Counted from the stretch's first letter, positions 52,831 to 61,649 are shown. The stretch: DNA of 64,000 nt from BRH-c25 sp012519325 (GCA_050950645.1 JBMNHZ010000001.1:1-64000); one strand, 5' to 3'. Numbers and translations: made by a program. The notes: a model not told the origin generated them from the sequence alone.

Positions 52831-53712
52831 TTAACATAATTTTTCCAAAGGGTACAAGTGCTCCTTTGCCAATCCTTCGTATATTTTTTTTATCTTTATG
52901 GCATCCTCTGCCATAGTTCCTCTTGACTCGCAGATAATTGTTCCATGAATTTTATACTTTATAAGGCATTCCGCAAGAGGCTCGAATTCAGGGCCGTAGT
53001 CAGTATCCTCATAGGACCAGTGCTTTTTTTCTCCGCCTTTTTCAGTATACTCTACCCTGCTGTAATGCATATGTATCAATCTTCCTCTTTCTTCTCCAAG
53101 AACAGTGAATATCCTCTCAAATACCCTTTCATAATTACTCCTGTTCTTAAGAGCGCCTGAACCAAGAGCATGGAGATGTGCAAAATCAATAGTGGGTATT
53201 AAGGAACTATCTAAGAGGCAAAGCTCCAGTATTTCCTCCAGCGTTCCCATTTGATTCTTCTTCCCCAAGGTCTCAGGACAAAGTGAAACATTAATCCCAT
53301 TCTTATTTATTATTTCCAATACTTTATATAAATTACTCCGAATATTTGCCAAGGCTTTATCTCTGGTCAGCTTTCCCAGAGAACCCGGATGAATTACAAC
53401 ACGTGATGCTCCCATCAGTTCTGCTGCACTTGAAGTATCAGTAATATATTTGAAGGATTTCTTAACAACTTCAGAATCCTCAGATGCAAGATTTATATAA
53501 TATGGAGCATGCACACTCACACAGATTCCGTTTTCTTTTGCGGCAGCTCCCAGCTGTTCTGCAGTATCAGCCTTAATTCTGACTCCTCTTGCACAGGAGT
53601 ACTCATAAGCATCAAGTCCCATGTTTCTAAGCCAGGCAGGCATATCCAGAGGGCTTTTATAGCCTTGCTTGTAAAAAATATCCGAATTACCCGATGGTCC
53701 GAATTTTATCAT
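52831..53712 (-). CDS. Endonuclease IV-like TIM-barrel protein
   Basis: A 293-residue AP-endonuclease-2/xylose-isomerase-like barrel. Zinc ligands of endonuclease IV are visible: His in SVHAPYYINL and VVIHPGS, Glu in CPETLGK, Asp and His in TIDFAHLHA, His in IHMHYSRV, and Glu in IICESRG. Endonuclease IV cuts DNA at abasic sites. The N-terminus (FGPSGNSDIFY) is unlike classical Nfo, so it may be a divergent deoxyribonuclease IV-family member. Ribosome-binding site AAGGAGCG. Confidence 0.8.
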   Translation of the reverse strand: MIKFGPSGNSDIFYKQGYKSPLDMPAWLRNMGLDAYEYSCARGVRIKADTAEQLGAAAKENGICVSVHAPYYINLASEDSEVVKKSFKYITDTSSAAELMGASRVVIHPGSLGKLTRDKALANIRSNLYKVLEIINKNGINVSLCPETLGKKNQMGTLEEILELCLLDSSLIPTIDFAHLHALGSGALKNRSNYERVFERIFTVLGEERGRLIHMHYSRVEYTEKGGEKKHWSYEDTDYGPEFEPLAECLIKYKIHGTIICESRGTMAEDAIKIKKIYEGLAKEHLYPLEKLC

Positions 53713-53797
53713 TTTGCGCTCCTTAAGCTGTTAATTATAATACGCCATAGGTTTGTATGATTTCAATTTACCCTTACATCCATCACTATATACATGC

Positions 53798-54073
53798 TTA
53801 TTCCTCTATACTGTGCTTGGGGTTCTTGTTTACAAAAATCGCCGCTTTCACAATGGCAGTCTCAACATCTATGTCAAACTGCTGTTCTAACTGTCTGACC
53901 TTTGCATATAGCTCCCCTTTGGCAGATACAACGTACTTTGAAGGAAGGCTGTTTAAAGACAATGCAATTACGTCCAGTCTGCATTTTTCACATTTACAGA
54001 TGTCCATAGTTTCTAATATTTCATCAGCCTTTTTCGATACCAAATCCTCCATATAGTTTTTTAATTTATACAT
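53798..54073 (-). CDS. ComFB-like late competence family protein
   Basis: A 91-residue protein matching the ComFB family: YMEDLVSKKADEILETM, then CKCEKCRLDVIALSLNSLPSKYV-type zinc-binding Cys cluster, and AIVKAAIFVNKNP. In Bacillus comFB lies in the comF operon; here it is alone. Some homologues bind cyclic di-nucleotides, so a competence role should not be assumed. Confidence 0.8.
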   Translation of the reverse strand: MYKLKNYMEDLVSKKADEILETMDICKCEKCRLDVIALSLNSLPSKYVVSAKGELYAKVRQLEQQFDIDVETAIVKAAIFVNKNPKHSIEE

Positions 54074-54154
54074 TTCCCGTCCTCCTTAATTATTAATACA
54101 GACTGCCGGTTTTAAAAAATTTCCTGTTTTTTCAATGTTCTTCTTTCTACAAGT

Positions 54155-54196
54155 AATAAATAAAATCCTGCAAATACTCACAGGATTTTATTTATT
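54155..54196 (-). terminator. Intrinsic terminator of yqeG
   Basis: AATAAATAAAATCCTG (54155-54170) pairs with CAGGATTTTATTTATT (54181-54196). The U-rich arm read on the minus strand follows the yqeG stop by 14 bases. Confidence 0.7.
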
Positions 54197-54210
54197 GCCA
54201 ATAATTCTTC

Positions 54211-54708
54211 TTATTCATTATTATGATATTTTTTCAGAATACGCTTTTCCAGCTTTCGGACTATTCTTGTCCATATAAATTCCTTATCGCTGATGGGTGA
54301 CACAAGTATGGTAAACAATCCCATGCGATTTCCTCCCAGTACGTCTGTAAAAAGCTGATCTCCTATTACCGCCGTATCTGAAGGCGCCGAACCCATAAGC
54401 TTCATAGCCCTTCTAAAAGCTGTCTTGCTCGGCTTAATTGCTTTGTGAATTGCAGGCAGGTTCAAGCATTTATTGAATTCTTCCACTCTTTTTCTTGAAT
54501 TATTTGATAAAATACAGATTTTAAAGCCTTCACATCCCAATCTTCGTACAAGCTCGTTTACCTTATCGTCCGGCTCTCTTGTATCCCAAGAAACCAAAGT
54601 ATTGTCAATATCAATTATAATTGCATTGATTCCATATGCCTTCAATGAAGCCGTATCCAGTTCATATACCGAATTCAGATAAATATCCGGTTTTAACCTG
54701 TTCTTCAT
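54211..54708 (-). CDS. yqeG: YqeG-family HAD IIIA phosphatase
   Basis: A 165-residue HAD phosphatase. The nucleophile motif is AIIIDIDNTLVSWDTREP and the acidic motif IGDQLFTDVLGGNRMG. Related proteins dephosphorylate phosphatidylglycerophosphate in some organisms; the bacterial YqeG substrate is not settled. The start at ATG 54708 (MKNRLKPDIYLNSVYELD) fits the family N-terminus and a GAGGGAAG site. Confidence 0.85.
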   Translation of the reverse strand: MKNRLKPDIYLNSVYELDTASLKAYGINAIIIDIDNTLVSWDTREPDDKVNELVRRLGCEGFKICILSNNSRKRVEEFNKCLNLPAIHKAIKPSKTAFRRAMKLMGSAPSDTAVIGDQLFTDVLGGNRMGLFTILVSPISDKEFIWTRIVRKLEKRILKKYHNNE

Positions 54709-54783
54709 ATCTTCCCTCAATTGCATATATTGGATAAATGCTGCCGCAAACACCGCTCGTTACCCTGTATCTCTATTCTATTC

Positions 54784-55491
54784 TTAACTGTTTTCATTGT
54801 AAAGTTCTTTGTGCAGCTTTCTGATTGCTCTGTTTTCTATTCTGGATACATATGATCTGGAAATTCCCAGCATGTCGGCTATTTCCCTTTGTGTCTTGCT
54901 GATTCCGTTAAGCAGTCCGTACCTAAGCTCAAGAACCAGCCGTTCTCTTTTTTTCAGGGCTGTATCCATTCTTTGATACAGCTTCTTTATCTGAATCTTG
55001 AGTTCTACCTCATCCAGTATTACGTCCGAATCGCTTCCTAATATATCAATTAAACTGATTTCATTTCCTTCTTTGTCAATCCCGATGGGATCATGGAGGG
55101 AAACTTCAGTTTTTGTTTTCTTAGAAGCCCTGATAGTCATAAGAATCTCATTCTCTATGCATCTTGCGGCATAGGTTGCAAGTCTTGTACCCTTCTCCTC
55201 GTCAAAGGTTATTATTGCTTTAATGAGGCCTATAGTTCCAATGGAAATCAAGTCATCAATTTCTCTTCCCGTATTTACATATTTTTTGACTATGTGTGCG
55301 ACAAGTCTTAGATTTCGTTCTATCAGTATATTTTTTGCGTCTTCGCTGCCCTTTTTGTATTCTTCAAGATAATACTGCTCCTCTTCAGCTGTAAGAGGCT
55401 GTGGAAATGAATTTACATTTTGGATATAACCGAATAAAAGGCATAGATCCTTGATTGTGAAAACGATAAGAGAGGCTATAAGGAAAAGCAA
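54784..55491 (-). CDS. sigK: RNA polymerase sporulation sigma factor SigK
   Basis: A 235-residue mother-cell sigma factor. The N-terminal hydrophobic pro-sequence (LLFLIASLIVFTIKDLCLLF) is removed by SpoIVFB on activation. Region 2 is NLRLVAHIVKKYVNTGREID and DLISIGTIGLIKAI; region 4 is SKTQREIADMLGISRSYVSRIE. A TTG start at 55491 follows GGAGGTG by 7 bases; longer frames lack a binding site. The gene is intact, with no skin element interruption. CATATAAT near 55580-55587 (minus) resembles a SigE -10. The signalling protease spoIVB is also in this window. Confidence 0.93.
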   Translation of the reverse strand: MLFLIASLIVFTIKDLCLLFGYIQNVNSFPQPLTAEEEQYYLEEYKKGSEDAKNILIERNLRLVAHIVKKYVNTGREIDDLISIGTIGLIKAIITFDEEKGTRLATYAARCIENEILMTIRASKKTKTEVSLHDPIGIDKEGNEISLIDILGSDSDVILDEVELKIQIKKLYQRMDTALKKRERLVLELRYGLLNGISKTQREIADMLGISRSYVSRIENRAIRKLHKELYNENS

Positions 55492-55655
55492 AGAAGCACA
55501 CCTCCGAATTTTAAAGAAGTCTGCCATGTACAAGTCCATAAGAACAAGGTTTATACAGTGGAAAACTTCGCCTACTAGAATTATATGATTTTCATTCTGA
55601 ATGTGTGCCTGTATACATATTTAACATAAAAATTTTTATGTATATCTAAATATTT

Positions 55656-57434
55656 CTACCTCTTAACGGTGGTTAGTATTTTTGAAGCCACCTCCTTAAA
55701 TAACGGAGCTGCCGCACTTCCCCCCGACTGTCCGTTATATATGAATACAGTTATGGCATACTTTGGATTTTTATATGGTACAAAACCTGCAAACCAACCA
55801 TGAACAACCTCCCCTTCATTTATTCCAGTCTGGGCTGAACTGGTCTTGCCGCAGCTGCCTCCAAGTTCCTCGATATTTGCTTGCTTCCCGGTTCCTGATA
55901 CTGTTACTTCACGTAGCATATACTTCAACAGCATTGAGGTAATGGGATTCAGTACAATCTGTGGTCTGGATCTTTCCAGCTTTTTAACTGTCAGCCCCTT
56001 TTCCGTAATAAGTGAATCTATTAGCTGCGGATCATTCCTGATACCATTGTTTGCAATAGTGGCCATCATACATGTTACCTGCAGAGGTGTAACCTGAATT
56101 TTCCCTTGTCCTATGGATATATTCCCTATGCCGTCCTCTTGAACGCCAGGTATGTAACCGGGTTTTTCTTCCGGTATGGTAAAGCACAGTTTTTGTCCGA
56201 AGCCCAGTTTTTCAGCCATTTCCAATATGTTTTCCGCACCTGTTTCCATCCCTATTTGTATGTATGTACTGTTGCAGGACAGGGCAAAAGCTTCTTTCAT
56301 ATTAATCTCTCTTCCTTCATGAGTTTTGTGAGTTGCACACTTTATCCTGCTGCCGCCTACATCTATATATCCATGGCATTCATATTTTTGTTCCGTATTT
56401 ACATATCCTCCTTCTATTGCAGCTGCAGCCACAACAGTCTTGAATATTGAGCCCAGATCAAATTGCCAAATAGATTTATTGATAAGCTCATTTCCGCTGC
56501 TCTTTATGTATTTGTCCACGCTATCCTGATCAAAATCAGGCTTGCTTGCCATTCCCAATATATCACCATTCTTGACATCCATTACTACAATTGAGCCTTG
56601 AATATTTTCTCTTTCCATTGCAGTTTCTATTATGTTCTGAATATGATAATCAAGCGTAAGCTTCAAGCTGTAGCTTACACCGTCTTCTGAAGCTTCAACC
56701 TTCCTGAAGCCCAATCCCCGTATGATATTCTTTCCGCTGTCCACTACGGCTGCAATGCTGTCGCTGCCGCTGCTTTCCAAGTAACTGTTCATGCTTTTTT
56801 CAATACCCATTTGGCCTATTTTATCCGTTTTCCCTATATAGCCTATTACATGCCTTGCAATATTATCGTCGGAATACCTCAGCCTTTTTTCTACGGCTAT
56901 CACACCTCTTATCCTGCCGCTTTCAATAAGAGACATATATTCGTTCTGCCCGGCCTCACATACGAACTCCACCGTATCTGCAGAACCTGTCATTTTCTTT
57001 TCAACATCTTCCTTTTTAATGCCGCAAGCTTTGGAAATACTTTCAATCGCCGCTGTTTTATCATGTACAAAAGTCGGATAAGCAATAACAACTTTTTTGA
57101 TTTCTCTATCAGTAATCGGTATCATATTTCTGTCATATATTATCCCTCTGTTTGAGGAAATAGGTATATGTACCATTCTCTGCCTAACAGCCCTTTCACT
57201 GTAGTATCTGCCCTTATATACCTGAATGTAGAAAAGCCTGCACAACAGAAGCCCGTATGCAGCAATGAACAAAATGCCTATTAGCTGAAGCCTTTTCTTA
57301 TGAATGAGCATATAATTATTCTTTCTATACAGTCTGGTACCCGGAAGCGTAAGGAGCTCCATATCCCTGTTTTCTTCTCCTTTATTGTTCGCTGATTCAG
57401 CTTTTTTACTTAATAGCTTCATAATTCCGGTCAT
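55656..57434 (-). CDS. Class B penicillin-binding protein (PbpI/SpoVD-like)
   Basis: A 592-residue transpeptidase. One N-terminal membrane segment (LIGILFIAAYGLLLCRLFYI) is followed by the dimerisation domain (SSNRGIIYDRNMIPI) and the transpeptidase domain. Active-site motifs are SxxK in DLGSIFKTVVAA, SxN in ALSCNSTYIQIG, and a third box reading CGKTSSAQTG, where KTG is replaced by KTS. No PASTA domain is seen. The order mltG, trmR, U32, udk, PBP matches Bacillus yrrL-yrrR, so this is the likely YrrR/PbpI counterpart, a sporulation-associated PBP. Start ATG 57434 after GGGAGG. Confidence 0.85.
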   Translation of the reverse strand: MTGIMKLLSKKAESANNKGEENRDMELLTLPGTRLYRKNNYMLIHKKRLQLIGILFIAAYGLLLCRLFYIQVYKGRYYSERAVRQRMVHIPISSNRGIIYDRNMIPITDREIKKVVIAYPTFVHDKTAAIESISKACGIKKEDVEKKMTGSADTVEFVCEAGQNEYMSLIESGRIRGVIAVEKRLRYSDDNIARHVIGYIGKTDKIGQMGIEKSMNSYLESSGSDSIAAVVDSGKNIIRGLGFRKVEASEDGVSYSLKLTLDYHIQNIIETAMERENIQGSIVVMDVKNGDILGMASKPDFDQDSVDKYIKSSGNELINKSIWQFDLGSIFKTVVAAAAIEGGYVNTEQKYECHGYIDVGGSRIKCATHKTHEGREINMKEAFALSCNSTYIQIGMETGAENILEMAEKLGFGQKLCFTIPEEKPGYIPGVQEDGIGNISIGQGKIQVTPLQVTCMMATIANNGIRNDPQLIDSLITEKGLTVKKLERSRPQIVLNPITSMLLKYMLREVTVSGTGKQANIEELGGSCGKTSSAQTGINEGEVVHGWFAGFVPYKNPKYAITVFIYNGQSGGSAAAPLFKEVASKILTTVKR

Positions 57435-57477
57435 GACAAAACCTCCCTCAATCTTAGTATTGTCAGATTGTGGGAGG

Positions 57478-58113
57478 TTATTCAATAATCGATTTGACCT
57501 TTGTAACCATTATATCAATCGCTACTTTATTGTAGCCTCCTTCAGGTATAATGATGTCCGCATATCTTTTTGTAGGCTCGCAGAACTCGTTGTGTGCCGG
57601 CTTGACAACATTCAGGTATTGGTTGATTACTGATTCCAGTGATCTGCCCCTTTCCCTCATATCTCTGGTTATTCTTCTTATAATCCTCACATCAGCATCC
57701 GTATCAACAAAAATCTTAATATCCATTAATTCCCTTAGCTTTGGAGAATCCAGAATCAAAATGCCTTCCAGAATTATTACGTCTTTCGGCTCAACCATCA
57801 ATGTTTCTTTTTTTCTGTTATGTACTGTGAAATCGTACTGAGGCTTTTCAATGGCTTGTCCATTAATAAGCTTTAATACATGGTCTATCAGAAGCTCATT
57901 ATCAAAAGCCAGGGGGTGGTCATAATTCACATTCACCCTTTCTGCAGGAGGCAGATGGCTTTGATCCTTATAATAGCAGTCTTGTTCTATTATCACTACA
58001 TTTTTCTCCGGTATACTGTCCAAAATTGCCTTGGAAACAGTACTCTTGCCTGAGCCTGTTCCTCCTGCTATTCCAATTATAAGAGGTTTCTTATAATTTC
58101 CATCACTCACCAT
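57478..58113 (-). CDS. udk: Uridine kinase
   Basis: A 211-residue kinase phosphorylating uridine and cytidine. P-loop is GIAGGTGSGKSTVSKAI; further motifs IIEQDCYYKDQS, YDHPLAFDNELL, IILEGILIL and IRRITRDMRERGRSLESV. Pyrimidine salvage, complementing pdp elsewhere in the window. Confidence 0.94.
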   Translation of the reverse strand: MVSDGNYKKPLIIGIAGGTGSGKSTVSKAILDSIPEKNVVIIEQDCYYKDQSHLPPAERVNVNYDHPLAFDNELLIDHVLKLINGQAIEKPQYDFTVHNRKKETLMVEPKDVIILEGILILDSPKLRELMDIKIFVDTDADVRIIRRITRDMRERGRSLESVINQYLNVVKPAHNEFCEPTKRYADIIIPEGGYNKVAIDIMVTKVKSIIE

Positions 58114-59338
58114 CTTTTCGCTCCCTTCTCAATATATCATGCCTTTCAACGGGCTTCTTCATTTTAATTGTTACAATTTGCTGAGGGTGCGGAGCGGCCG
58201 TTATTTCAATGCCCTCATCATTCCACATTTTTTCGATTATTTGGGTGAACATCTCCCTTCGGGGCCCGATTACCTCAATCTCGTCTCCTACAAGCATTTT
58301 GTTTCTTTGCTCTACAGTTGCAATACCTGTCTTGTTATCATAATCCAGCACCAAACCCACAAAAGCATAATCCCTTATATATGAACCGGATTCATAAATC
58401 TGTCCTTCCGGACCGGGCTTGCCGAAATAAAAGCCTGTGCCAAATTCTCTGTGGCTGGCCTTTGAAAGCTCATCAAGCCATTCTTTCCTGAATTCATATT
58501 TGGAAGGATCTGAAATGTAGCTGTCCAAAGCCATTCTGTATGCTCTGACAACAGATGCCACATAATATGAGCTTTTCATCCTGCCTTCAATTTTCAGGCT
58601 TTTTAACCCTGACTCCACCAACTCCGGTATGTATTCGATCATGCATAAATCTCTGGAATTAAATATATATGTCCCTCGATTGTCTTCATCAACCGGCATA
58701 TACTGTCCGGGACGCTTTTCTTCCATAACATAGTACTTGTACCTGCAAGGCTGCGCACATTCACCCCTGTTTGCATCCCTGCCTGTCATGTAATTGCTGA
58801 GCAAGCATCTGCCTGAGTATGAAATGCACATTGCTCCATGTACAAATGCCTCAAATTCCAAGCCTTCCGAAGACTTGCTTATGATTTCCCTTATTTCTTC
58901 AAAGCTTAATTCTCTTGCCAGCACAATCCTTTTTATTCCTTGAATGTGCCAGAACTCCGCACTTTTATAATTAGTATTGCTCGCCTGGGTGCTCAGGTGA
59001 AGCGGCATATCAGGCACTGCTTCCCTGGCCGTCATGATAATGCTGGGATCTGATACAATAAGTGCATCGGCTCCCGCATCTTCCAGGCTTTTTAAATATT
59101 CCTCCAATCCTTCCAAATCTTCATTATGGGGAATAATGTTTACGGTGACGTATACTCTTCTGCCGTTATCATGTGCAAACTTAGCACCTTCTTTGATTTC
59201 ATCAAGTGTAAAATTTCCTGCGGCAGCCCTCAGGCCATATTTTTCACCGCCGATATATACCGCATCGGCTCCATAAATTACTGCCATCTTCAATTTTTCA
59301 AGATTTCCCGCGGGAGCGAGTATTTCCGGTCTATTCAT
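58103..59338 (-). CDS. Peptidase U32 family protein, probable tRNA 5-hydroxyuridine synthesis factor (TrhP/YrrO-like)
   Basis: A 411-residue U32 protein. The N-terminal barrel begins EILAPAGNLEKLKMAVIYGA; the U32 signature is EAFVHGAMCISYSGRCLLSN followed by GRDANRGECAQPCR with four Cys likely to bind an iron-sulfur cluster; SLKIEGRMKSSYYVA and a C-terminal domain (VGLVLDYDN, GDEIEVIGP) follow. Bacillus YrrO and E. coli TrhP make 5-hydroxyuridine at tRNA position 34. It overlaps trmR by 8 bases, whose product methylates that hydroxyl, so the two form a wobble-uridine module. Only one U32 gene is present; Bacillus has two here. Confidence 0.85.
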   Translation of the reverse strand: MNRPEILAPAGNLEKLKMAVIYGADAVYIGGEKYGLRAAAGNFTLDEIKEGAKFAHDNGRRVYVTVNIIPHNEDLEGLEEYLKSLEDAGADALIVSDPSIIMTAREAVPDMPLHLSTQASNTNYKSAEFWHIQGIKRIVLARELSFEEIREIISKSSEGLEFEAFVHGAMCISYSGRCLLSNYMTGRDANRGECAQPCRYKYYVMEEKRPGQYMPVDEDNRGTYIFNSRDLCMIEYIPELVESGLKSLKIEGRMKSSYYVASVVRAYRMALDSYISDPSKYEFRKEWLDELSKASHREFGTGFYFGKPGPEGQIYESGSYIRDYAFVGLVLDYDNKTGIATVEQRNKMLVGDEIEVIGPRREMFTQIIEKMWNDEGIEITAAPHPQQIVTIKMKKPVERHDILRRERKDGE

Positions 59339-59996
59339 TGAATTCCACCTCCTTAAGCTTGCAGCTTATGGATATGCCGTCCCCCATTGGGATAATCGCA
59401 GTCGCCAGGCTCTCACAAGAGGAAATGAAGCTCAGAAACTTTTTTAGCCTTTTTACAATGGTGATTTTTCTTCTGATAAGCAAACTCCTATCGGCTACCA
59501 TTCCTCTGAAAAGCACATTATCACATACGAACAATCCTCCGATCCTCAGCTTGTCTATGCTTTTCTTCATAAAATCCATATACTGCCCTTTAGCTGCATC
59601 TACAAATATCATATCAAAACTGCCGGGTATATCATTTAATATTACTTCTGCATCCCCTGTTACAATTTTGATTCTATCCTCCATACCTGCCTTCTTTATA
59701 AAATCCGATGCGATGCCTGCCGATTCCTCATTCCTTTCAATTGTAGTGATAGAGCATCCTTCTCCCGCACACAGGCACACATGAACGGCAGAATAACCTA
59801 TTGCCGTACCTATCTCCAGTATTGTCCTTACATTGGCAGACTTTATAAGCACTGTCAGCAAACGTGCTATATCGGGAGTAATGATGGGAACATTGTTCTC
59901 CTTTGCATACTCTTCCATTTCCTTTAATATCCCACTTTGTTCAGGTATCATTCCTAGCAGGAACCTGTCAATATAGTCGTAATTTATGTTTGCCAC
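59331..59996 (-). CDS. trmR: tRNA 5-hydroxyuridine O-methyltransferase TrmR (YrrM-like)
   Basis: A 221-residue SAM-dependent O-methyltransferase of the COMT-like fold. Motif I is TILEIGTAIGYSAVHVCL, the metal/SAM acidic residues are in MIFVDAAKGQYMDFM, and VCDNVLFRGMVAD is the metal-binding segment. Bacillus TrmR converts 5-hydroxyuridine-34 to 5-methoxyuridine. The GTG start at 59996 follows CGAGGTGAT. The substrate is inferred from the adjacent U32 gene. The structured region at 60052-60558 lies directly upstream. Confidence 0.87.
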   Translation of the reverse strand: MANINYDYIDRFLLGMIPEQSGILKEMEEYAKENNVPIITPDIARLLTVLIKSANVRTILEIGTAIGYSAVHVCLCAGEGCSITTIERNEESAGIASDFIKKAGMEDRIKIVTGDAEVILNDIPGSFDMIFVDAAKGQYMDFMKKSIDKLRIGGLFVCDNVLFRGMVADRSLLIRRKITIVKRLKKFLSFISSCESLATAIIPMGDGISISCKLKEVEFNE

Positions 59997-60051
59997 ATTA
60001 TCACCTCGTAATTGAAGAATGAGACATAAAATCAAGGGTTTGTAAATTACT

Positions 60052-60209
60052 CCGACTGTAGGGGAAGTATGTTCTCCTTACCTTCCAAAGCCAGCAAAAT
60101 CACTGGCGGGGGTCCCATCTCTGCGGGCCCGTCTGGTTATTTTGCATGGAGGTATTCCCGTTCCGAGGTCAGGTGGAAGGTTTCGTCGAATATAGCTTCC
60201 CCACGTCGG
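60052..60209. ncRNA. Structured RNA candidate, domain 1
   Basis: No plausible reading frame covers this stretch. Nested perfect helices close it: CCGAC (60052-60056) with GTCGG (60205-60209); GGGGAAG (60061-60067) with CTTCCCC (60196-60202); ACCTTCC (60080-60086) with GGAAGGT (60175-60181); CCAGCAAAAT (60091-60100) with ATTTTGCATGG (60139-60149, one bulged A); and GGGTCCC with GGGCCC around an 8-base loop (60110-60130). The coding strand is uncertain; unpaired bases are A-rich on the minus strand. Downstream on the minus strand is trmR, so a leader role is possible. I cannot name a family. raiA and other large clostridial RNAs should be tested. Confidence 0.6.
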
Positions 60210-60362
60210 TATTTGCATATCCTTTATATATAAGGCAGTATTCTAAAGGTTGCATAACCAAGCAAGAGCTTGTATAGTATAGCAAGGCATATCCGTAGCC
60301 CTGTCAAAATCATAATCCGTGTACGTTGTATCTGAAGTTTGTAGTCATCCTACAAAGCACTA

Positions 60363-60558
60363 GCCTTGTATAACAGCGAGCACTTATTGGCTTTGGGCAA
60401 CAGAATCGAGTGAAGATGCGCAGTAAAATCCGTGGGATTTACGTGAGGTAAATCCAGCACATACCAACAGGAGGTTGGGTTTATGTGCGTCAGGATTTTA
60501 CAAGTATCAAGCTCTGATTCTGTCCAAAGCTAATATCGTACGAGTCGGTATACAAGGC
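60363..60558. ncRNA. Structured RNA candidate, domain 2 with three-way junction
   Basis: A 10-bp helix GCCTTGTATA (60363-60372)/TATACAAGGC (60549-60558) encloses GCTTTGG/CCAAAGC (60390-60396, 60524-60530), ACAGAATC/GATTCTGT (60400-60407, 60516-60523), then GTAAAATCC/GGATTTTAC (60423-60431, 60493-60501). Inside are two hairpins: GGATTTAC/GTAAATCC with loop GTGAG (60435-60455), and GCACATA CCAAC/GTTGG TATGTGC with loop AGGAG (60457-60488). Purine-rich loops and a TTTT after the closing helix favour the plus strand here. The linker 60210-60362 has two smaller perfect hairpins (60259-60272; 60338-60356). The two domains may be one roughly 500-base RNA. Confidence 0.6.
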
Positions 60559-60626
60559 TTTTGCTCTGGGAGTATGACTGCAAACTTATAGTTATGCCGC
60601 ATCATTCTTCTGATGTAGTTTATGGA

Positions 60627-61649
60627 CTACTTTCTATATTTATTCTGAGCATTGATATGCTCGTTGTATGTTTTCGAGAAAACGTGGGAGCCGTCATCCA
60701 GTGCAAAGAAATACAAGAGATCCGTATCCTCGGGATAAAGGGCGGCTTCTATAGCCGCAAGGCCTGGGGATGCGATGGGCCCTGGAGGCAAACCCGGGTA
60801 TTTATATGTGTTATATGGCGAATCAATCTCCAAGTCCTCATAAAGCAATTCTTCCTTCGGCTCTTTTAGCAAATATTGAACGGTGGCGCAGCTTTGAAGC
60901 AGCATTTTCCTTTTCAGCCTGTTATGAAATACTCCTGATATAAGCTTTCTTTCCGAATCCAGCTTTGCTTCTCTTTCTATAATTGAAGCAAGGGTAACCA
61001 CTTGATCGATGCTCATATTCAGTTCTTCCGCTCTTTTTCTGAATTCCTCCGTAAATACATCGTCAAAACGGCCCAGAAGCTTTTTGATAATGGCCTCTGC
61101 CGTTGTATCCATGTATATTTCGTATGTGTCCGGAAACAAATATCCTTCCAGTTTGTTTTCCCTGTCAGGTATTTGTTCTATGAACTCATATTCATATCTG
61201 CCGGCTTTTAATGCCTCATTTATACTCTCGGAGCTTACAACCCCAAGACTGTTTATTTTATCAACTATCTGAGCCAGATTGTATCCTTCGGGTATTGTGA
61301 ACCTCACTGTATCAATAAGAGCTTTTCCTGAAACAAGGACTTCAACTATTTCAGGAACCTCCATTGAATTGCTGATTCGGTATTTACCTGCCTTTATCTT
61401 ATCTGATTTTTCATTTATCTTGCAATACAGCTCAAAAACAAAGCTGTCCTTTATCATATTTTCATCTTTAAGTATTTTAGATATTGATTTGACTGTACTG
61501 CCTTTTGGTATCACTATTTCTTTTGCATTTGCTTCAATTTTATTTAATGCGTCCAGCCCGTTGTTATAATACATATAGGCAGAAGCTGCGGTAATCAGTA
61601 AGCAGAACAACAAGAACCTTAAAATGCTAAACCTTGCTTTTTTTCTCAT
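60627..61649 (-). CDS. mltG: Endolytic murein transglycosylase MltG (YceG)
   Basis: A 340-residue membrane-anchored lytic transglycosylase that cleaves nascent glycan strands. An N-terminal membrane segment (FLLFCLLITAASAYMYY) precedes a LysM-like subdomain and the catalytic domain with VTLASIIEREAK (catalytic Glu), ISGVFHNRL and GPIASPGLAAIEAAL. ATG 61649 is chosen; a TTG two codons earlier is possible and the ribosome-binding site (AAAGAAG) is weak. Conserved upstream neighbour of trmR. Confidence 0.93.
   Translation of the reverse strand: MRKKARFSILRFLLFCLLITAASAYMYYNNGLDALNKIEANAKEIVIPKGSTVKSISKILKDENMIKDSFVFELYCKINEKSDKIKAGKYRISNSMEVPEIVEVLVSGKALIDTVRFTIPEGYNLAQIVDKINSLGVVSSESINEALKAGRYEYEFIEQIPDRENKLEGYLFPDTYEIYMDTTAEAIIKKLLGRFDDVFTEEFRKRAEELNMSIDQVVTLASIIEREAKLDSERKLISGVFHNRLKRKMLLQSCATVQYLLKEPKEELLYEDLEIDSPYNTYKYPGLPPGPIASPGLAAIEAALYPEDTDLLYFFALDDGSHVFSKTYNEHINAQNKYRK

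Noticed and set aside
54784..55491. Interruption of sigK by a skin-type element
   Set aside because: The reading frame is continuous from the pro-sequence through region 4.
60561..60869. Plus-strand reading frame of 102 codons next to the RNA candidate
   Set aside because: It is mostly antisense to the conserved C-terminus of mltG and reads as non-biological composition.
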